This document shows, in pieces, positions 60,595 to 64,000 of a stretch of 64,000 bases of DNA. Position 1 is the stretch's first letter; the number at the start of each line of letters is the position of its first letter. The stretch covers positions 1 to 64,000 of the forward strand of contig JAIRKZ010000013.1 of the NCBI GenBank assembly GCA_031259845.1. Reading direction: 5' to 3'. The notes under the pieces were generated by a model that saw only the letters and a list, made by a program, of their open reading frames with translations, made no database searches and had not been told where the DNA came from. A program made the position numbers and the translations under genes. The stretch is from Tannerellaceae bacterium (lineage in GTDB: Bacteria > Bacteroidota > Bacteroidia > Bacteroidales > Tannerellaceae).

Positions 60595-62469
60595 TTATCT
60601 CTCAACTCTTAATTTAATAAGTTCGATTCTCATTTCATCCACAGCCTTAGATTCAACTTTCGGCGGTTTCGTAAGGACTGTGTGTATTTCTGCTTCAGCC
60701 TTTTCTTCCTGCCCCATTTCGAGGTACAGTTTGGCAAGCAGGTAATGGGGATAAATACGTTCAGGCAAGATGTTGACGCCATGTAATAAATACATTTCCG
60801 CTTCTTCGTAATGCCCTGAAGCCTGTGCATTTTTACCCAGCATATACCATAGCATAGGGTCGGCGCTTAGCCGGACAGCGCGTTTCAACAGCTGGCAGGC
60901 CTCCTCGTAGCGCGCTGCTTTATGCAGGGACTGGGCATAGTCAAAAAGATATTCAGGCTTGTGATTCAGCAACGGGTATAATGCTTCATAGTCGGCAAAA
61001 ACCGTCCATCCTTTGTATGCCTGATAGCGTTTTTGCTGTAAAAGGCAGCAGGCGCCCGAAAGCAGGGCGGCAAGTAAAGCAATAAAGAAGGGGTTCGCCT
61101 TAAAGGAGAACGCTTTTTTAAAACTAAAGAAACAGGGACCGGCCACACAGATAGCCGACAGGAATATCAGTAACACCCCAAACGCCGGCAATTGTAAAGG
61201 ATAAGAAGAAGCTGCAAAAACAGCAAACGCCACTATCCCTCCTGCCGCGCCGATACGCCTGTTTCTCACGCCTGCATAAAAACAACAGGATAACCATAAA
61301 AGAAAACACACAATTCCAATTATACCTTGCTCCAAACCTGTTTGTAAATATTCATTAAACGCATATTCCGGCGAACCGGCCACTAACTTTTCTGTCGCCG
61401 AAGCGCTACCAGACGTAAAATAAGACGCCTGTTCGCCGGCAAAGGCGGCAGGAAAACCGCCTAATCCTGTTCCCGATACAGGTTGATGCGTAATGGCACG
61501 CGCCGTGATTTTCCACATCAGCAAACGGCCGTTAGCCGAATCTTTCTTCAGCAGGAAAAGCCCCATTACCCCGGCAAACAGGCAGCCGGCCACAAGAACC
61601 GAAACCGGAACCATCCATCTTCTGTATGTATGGATTATTTCTTTCACCTTTTCCCATCCTGCCCGTTGCATCCAGTATACCCAGGCACACGAAACGCCGG
61701 CAGCCAGCCAGGCCGAACGGCTCATCCCTGCCGGCAGTACCAATAACATACTTATAAAAACAGCCAGGGAAGCATAGCGCAAAACAACGGTATAATGCCG
61801 CCAGGGATATTTTCTAAAGTTGCCGGTTCGCAGGATAAAATGCAGGGCAACGGGCAAAATAACGGCCAAATACCCGGAATAAGGCCCCGGGTTAAAGAAC
61901 GAACCGGTCAGGCGGAAGAACGAATGATGGGAAGCCCTGTAACCATAGAGCTGTTCCAGGCCCCATACGGCCTGTATCAATCCGGTAAGCAGGATAAAGA
62001 CAAGGAATACATTTCTCAAAGACGGGTATCTTCCCAGCAATACGCGCAGTATGAACCACAGCAGCAGTAATTGCCCGCCGAACAATAACTTTTCAGGTTC
62101 GGGATGCAACGCCCAGCGATAGGTTAATAAGGTAATGCCTCCAAACGCAAGTAACAGCATATCCGGCAGCATGATATGAATACGATTACGGCACAGGGCC
62201 GATGCGGATGTACTGCGCGCAACTGTTTTTGAAAAGAATTCGCATAGTAACACAATGATGGCTAAGATAAACGTCGCCCTGTGGAACCAGAATACCGGCC
62301 CCATAACCAAACCGTTTTTTAACGAAGGCTCAACGGCAAAAACGGCAGCAAGGATAAGTAATCCCCCCAATGCCCCCATCGTCATCCCTGATGGGAAAGA
62401 GAATCGTTTTGTTTGTTCTTTTCCGTGTCTTTCCATCTTCAGTTTATTTTTTTCAGAAACCGCTCCCAT
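60595..62469 (-). CDS. O-antigen ligase-like polytopic protein with C-terminal TPR
   Basis: TM-rich; SRSAWLAAGVSC, GTGLGGFPAAFAGEQASYF, EYLQTGLEQGIIGIVCFL (Wzy_C); TPR tail. Confidence 0.88.
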   Translation of the reverse strand: MGAVSEKNKLKMERHGKEQTKRFSFPSGMTMGALGGLLILAAVFAVEPSLKNGLVMGPVFWFHRATFILAIIVLLCEFFSKTVARSTSASALCRNRIHIMLPDMLLLAFGGITLLTYRWALHPEPEKLLFGGQLLLLWFILRVLLGRYPSLRNVFLVFILLTGLIQAVWGLEQLYGYRASHHSFFRLTGSFFNPGPYSGYLAVILPVALHFILRTGNFRKYPWRHYTVVLRYASLAVFISMLLVLPAGMSRSAWLAAGVSCAWVYWMQRAGWEKVKEIIHTYRRWMVPVSVLVAGCLFAGVMGLFLLKKDSANGRLLMWKITARAITHQPVSGTGLGGFPAAFAGEQASYFTSGSASATEKLVAGSPEYAFNEYLQTGLEQGIIGIVCFLLWLSCCFYAGVRNRRIGAAGGIVAFAVFAASSYPLQLPAFGVLLIFLSAICVAGPCFFSFKKAFSFKANPFFIALLAALLSGACCLLQQKRYQAYKGWTVFADYEALYPLLNHKPEYLFDYAQSLHKAARYEEACQLLKRAVRLSADPMLWYMLGKNAQASGHYEEAEMYLLHGVNILPERIYPHYLLAKLYLEMGQEEKAEAEIHTVLTKPPKVESKAVDEMRIELIKLRVER

Positions 62470-63329
62470 TTGAACTTACCGCTATATGGGTCTGTTGATT
62501 TCCAGATAAGCCAGGCTTTTCCCACAATATACTCTTCCGGCAGCAGTCCCCAGTAACGCGAATCCTGCGAATCCTCCGTCCGGTCGCCGGCAACGAAATA
62601 ATAGTTCTTCCCGAATGTATACGATTCCACCGGTTTACCGGCCAGGTAAACAACGGAATCCCGGTATTCCAACGGCGCTTTCTGTTCCCATTCAATCGCC
62701 TTCCTGTACAGCAGGTAGTTTGTGCGGTTCATCGGCGCTTCGTCTCCTTTCCGGGGGATATACAGCGGCCCGAAATCCCGGATGTTCCATCCCACAATGG
62801 AATCAAATGGAAAGGCGTTGAATATTCCCTCTCCAAAAGCGCCTTTCTCCCTCATCGAAATCCTCCGCTGCGCATCCACATTCCCTAAGGGGATATTAAC
62901 TCCTCTTATTTCAAAGAAACCGCTACGGATAGAAACAGTATCCCCCGGAAGGCCGATACAGCGTTTGATATAGTATTTCATAATATGCATCTCAATCGTA
63001 TCCCAGTCGTGCGGATGCGGAAAGTTAAACACCACAACATCGTTGCGCCGCAGCTTCCGGATACCGGGAGTGCGGTAGACAGCCACCTGTTCGCCCCGCA
63101 AGGTAGCAAACAGATTAAACAGACGCGCACCCATGGCCGGCTTAAAAACCAACACATTGTCGCCCGTTGTTAAGGAGGGCGACATCGATTCACTGGGAAT
63201 CTTGAATGAGGCTACCCCAAAAACCCGCAGACAGAGATAGACTATGCCTGCCAGGCAGAGATAGTATATGGCGTCAACGAATATCTTCATGACTGACCTG
63301 CCTTTCGTTTGCTTCATATTATTCTCCAA
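62439..63329 (-). CDS. lepB: signal peptidase I
   Basis: IPSESMSPSLTTGDNVLVFK, KRCIGLPGDTVSIRSG, FVAGDRTEDSQDSRYWGLLPEEYIVGKA. Confidence 0.95.
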   Translation of the reverse strand: MENNMKQTKGRSVMKIFVDAIYYLCLAGIVYLCLRVFGVASFKIPSESMSPSLTTGDNVLVFKPAMGARLFNLFATLRGEQVAVYRTPGIRKLRRNDVVVFNFPHPHDWDTIEMHIMKYYIKRCIGLPGDTVSIRSGFFEIRGVNIPLGNVDAQRRISMREKGAFGEGIFNAFPFDSIVGWNIRDFGPLYIPRKGDEAPMNRTNYLLYRKAIEWEQKAPLEYRDSVVYLAGKPVESYTFGKNYYFVAGDRTEDSQDSRYWGLLPEEYIVGKAWLIWKSTDPYSGKFKWERFLKKIN

Positions 63330-63405
63330 AATTAAAACACATTAACACATTAACACATCATCGGAATCTTCTACAATAATATATCCGACTCCCTCTTCTT
63401 TTTCA

Positions 63406-63993
63406 TTATTTTTTCACCAAATCAAAGCGTCGAAAACTCAACACATCATCGCTGTATTCCGGATTCAGATAGTGACTGCTTGAAATATATAATCCGTCTT
63501 CCCTGATAAACATAACTAATGAGTTATATGTATAGTCAGGGAATAATGTCTCGCCAATAATATTAAAGTCCTTATCAAAAATTATGATCGAAAATTTTTT
63601 ACGGCCATAATACCATAATTCCATTCCGCGTATACCTTTTTCAATCTCCGTCTTTGGATAGGCAACTCTGTAATACACATCGTTGTATTTATCATACAAC
63701 ATATTTCCATAATTAGGACTTGCACACATATCTTCATAAGTGACTGCGCCATAGTCATTAGGATATTTTACTTTGCGGATGTATTTGCTTTTTGCTTTCG
63801 TTTTCACGACATGCTTATGGTCTATAGATGTTATATGTATATCTTCTTCAAAATGAAAAGAATATACGAATTGCTTCCCGTCAAAGCATCGACTGTAATA
63901 TTCCTCTATACTGGCACGCTTTGCTTTGTTATCTGCATTGGGGAAAGTTGGGTATTCAAATGTTTTGAAGGCATTAACAGTTCCATTCGCCAT
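63406..63993 (-). CDS. DUF4221-like beta-propeller protein, truncated by window edge
   Basis: KYIRKVKYPNDYGAVTYEDMCASPNYGNMLYDKYNDVYYRVAYPKTE; the ORF may extend beyond 64000. Confidence 0.5.
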   Translation of the reverse strand: MANGTVNAFKTFEYPTFPNADNKAKRASIEEYYSRCFDGKQFVYSFHFEEDIHITSIDHKHVVKTKAKSKYIRKVKYPNDYGAVTYEDMCASPNYGNMLYDKYNDVYYRVAYPKTEIEKGIRGMELWYYGRKKFSIIIFDKDFNIIGETLFPDYTYNSLVMFIREDGLYISSSHYLNPEYSDDVLSFRRFDLVKK

Positions 63994-64000
63994 GTCAATA

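Overview
Bacteroidales-type chromosomal window (SusC/SusD pairs, FecR/ECF-sigma modules, TTTG-N19-TATATTTG promoter grammar; the genus is not determinable by eye). From left to right it holds: PUL 1 (SusE/F-like lipoprotein, DUF4874/DUF4832 protein, SusD, SusC, FecR, ECF sigma); a hybrid sensor kinase; pepD; a leu operon (leuA, leuC, leuD, a second IPMS/citramalate-synthase paralog, mgsA, leuB); housekeeping genes (flippase-like LPG_synthase_TM protein, rsmA, mgtE, rpoN, gcvH, purE, ispG, trpS); an accessory stretch (PIN toxin, decayed HigA, GNAT, epoxide hydrolase, DUF898, AraC, flavin-reductase-like); PUL 2; a four-gene RND efflux operon with two permeases; an O-antigen ligase-like/TPR protein; signal peptidase I; and a partial DUF4221-like protein. 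The most interesting signals are non-coding: (1) four intergenic arrays of ~21-22 bp units with dyad-symmetric cores (A 16717-16947, B 28941-29047, C 42920-43110, D 60241-60534), with 63-bp or 42-bp higher-order periodicity in A and D; (2) array B lies between ~97-bp imperfect inverted repeats built from helically phased GTGAC motifs; (3) a ~70-bp inverted repeat brackets the fecR/ECF-sigma pair of PUL 2; (4) a textbook-looking Leu/Ile leader peptide, antiterminator and terminator precede leuA; (5) a ~105-bp dispersed direct repeat lies in the accessory region. An OmpA-family gene is interrupted by a single in-frame amber codon. No rRNA, tRNA, CRISPR array or transposase was recognised. All identities were judged by eye without any search.
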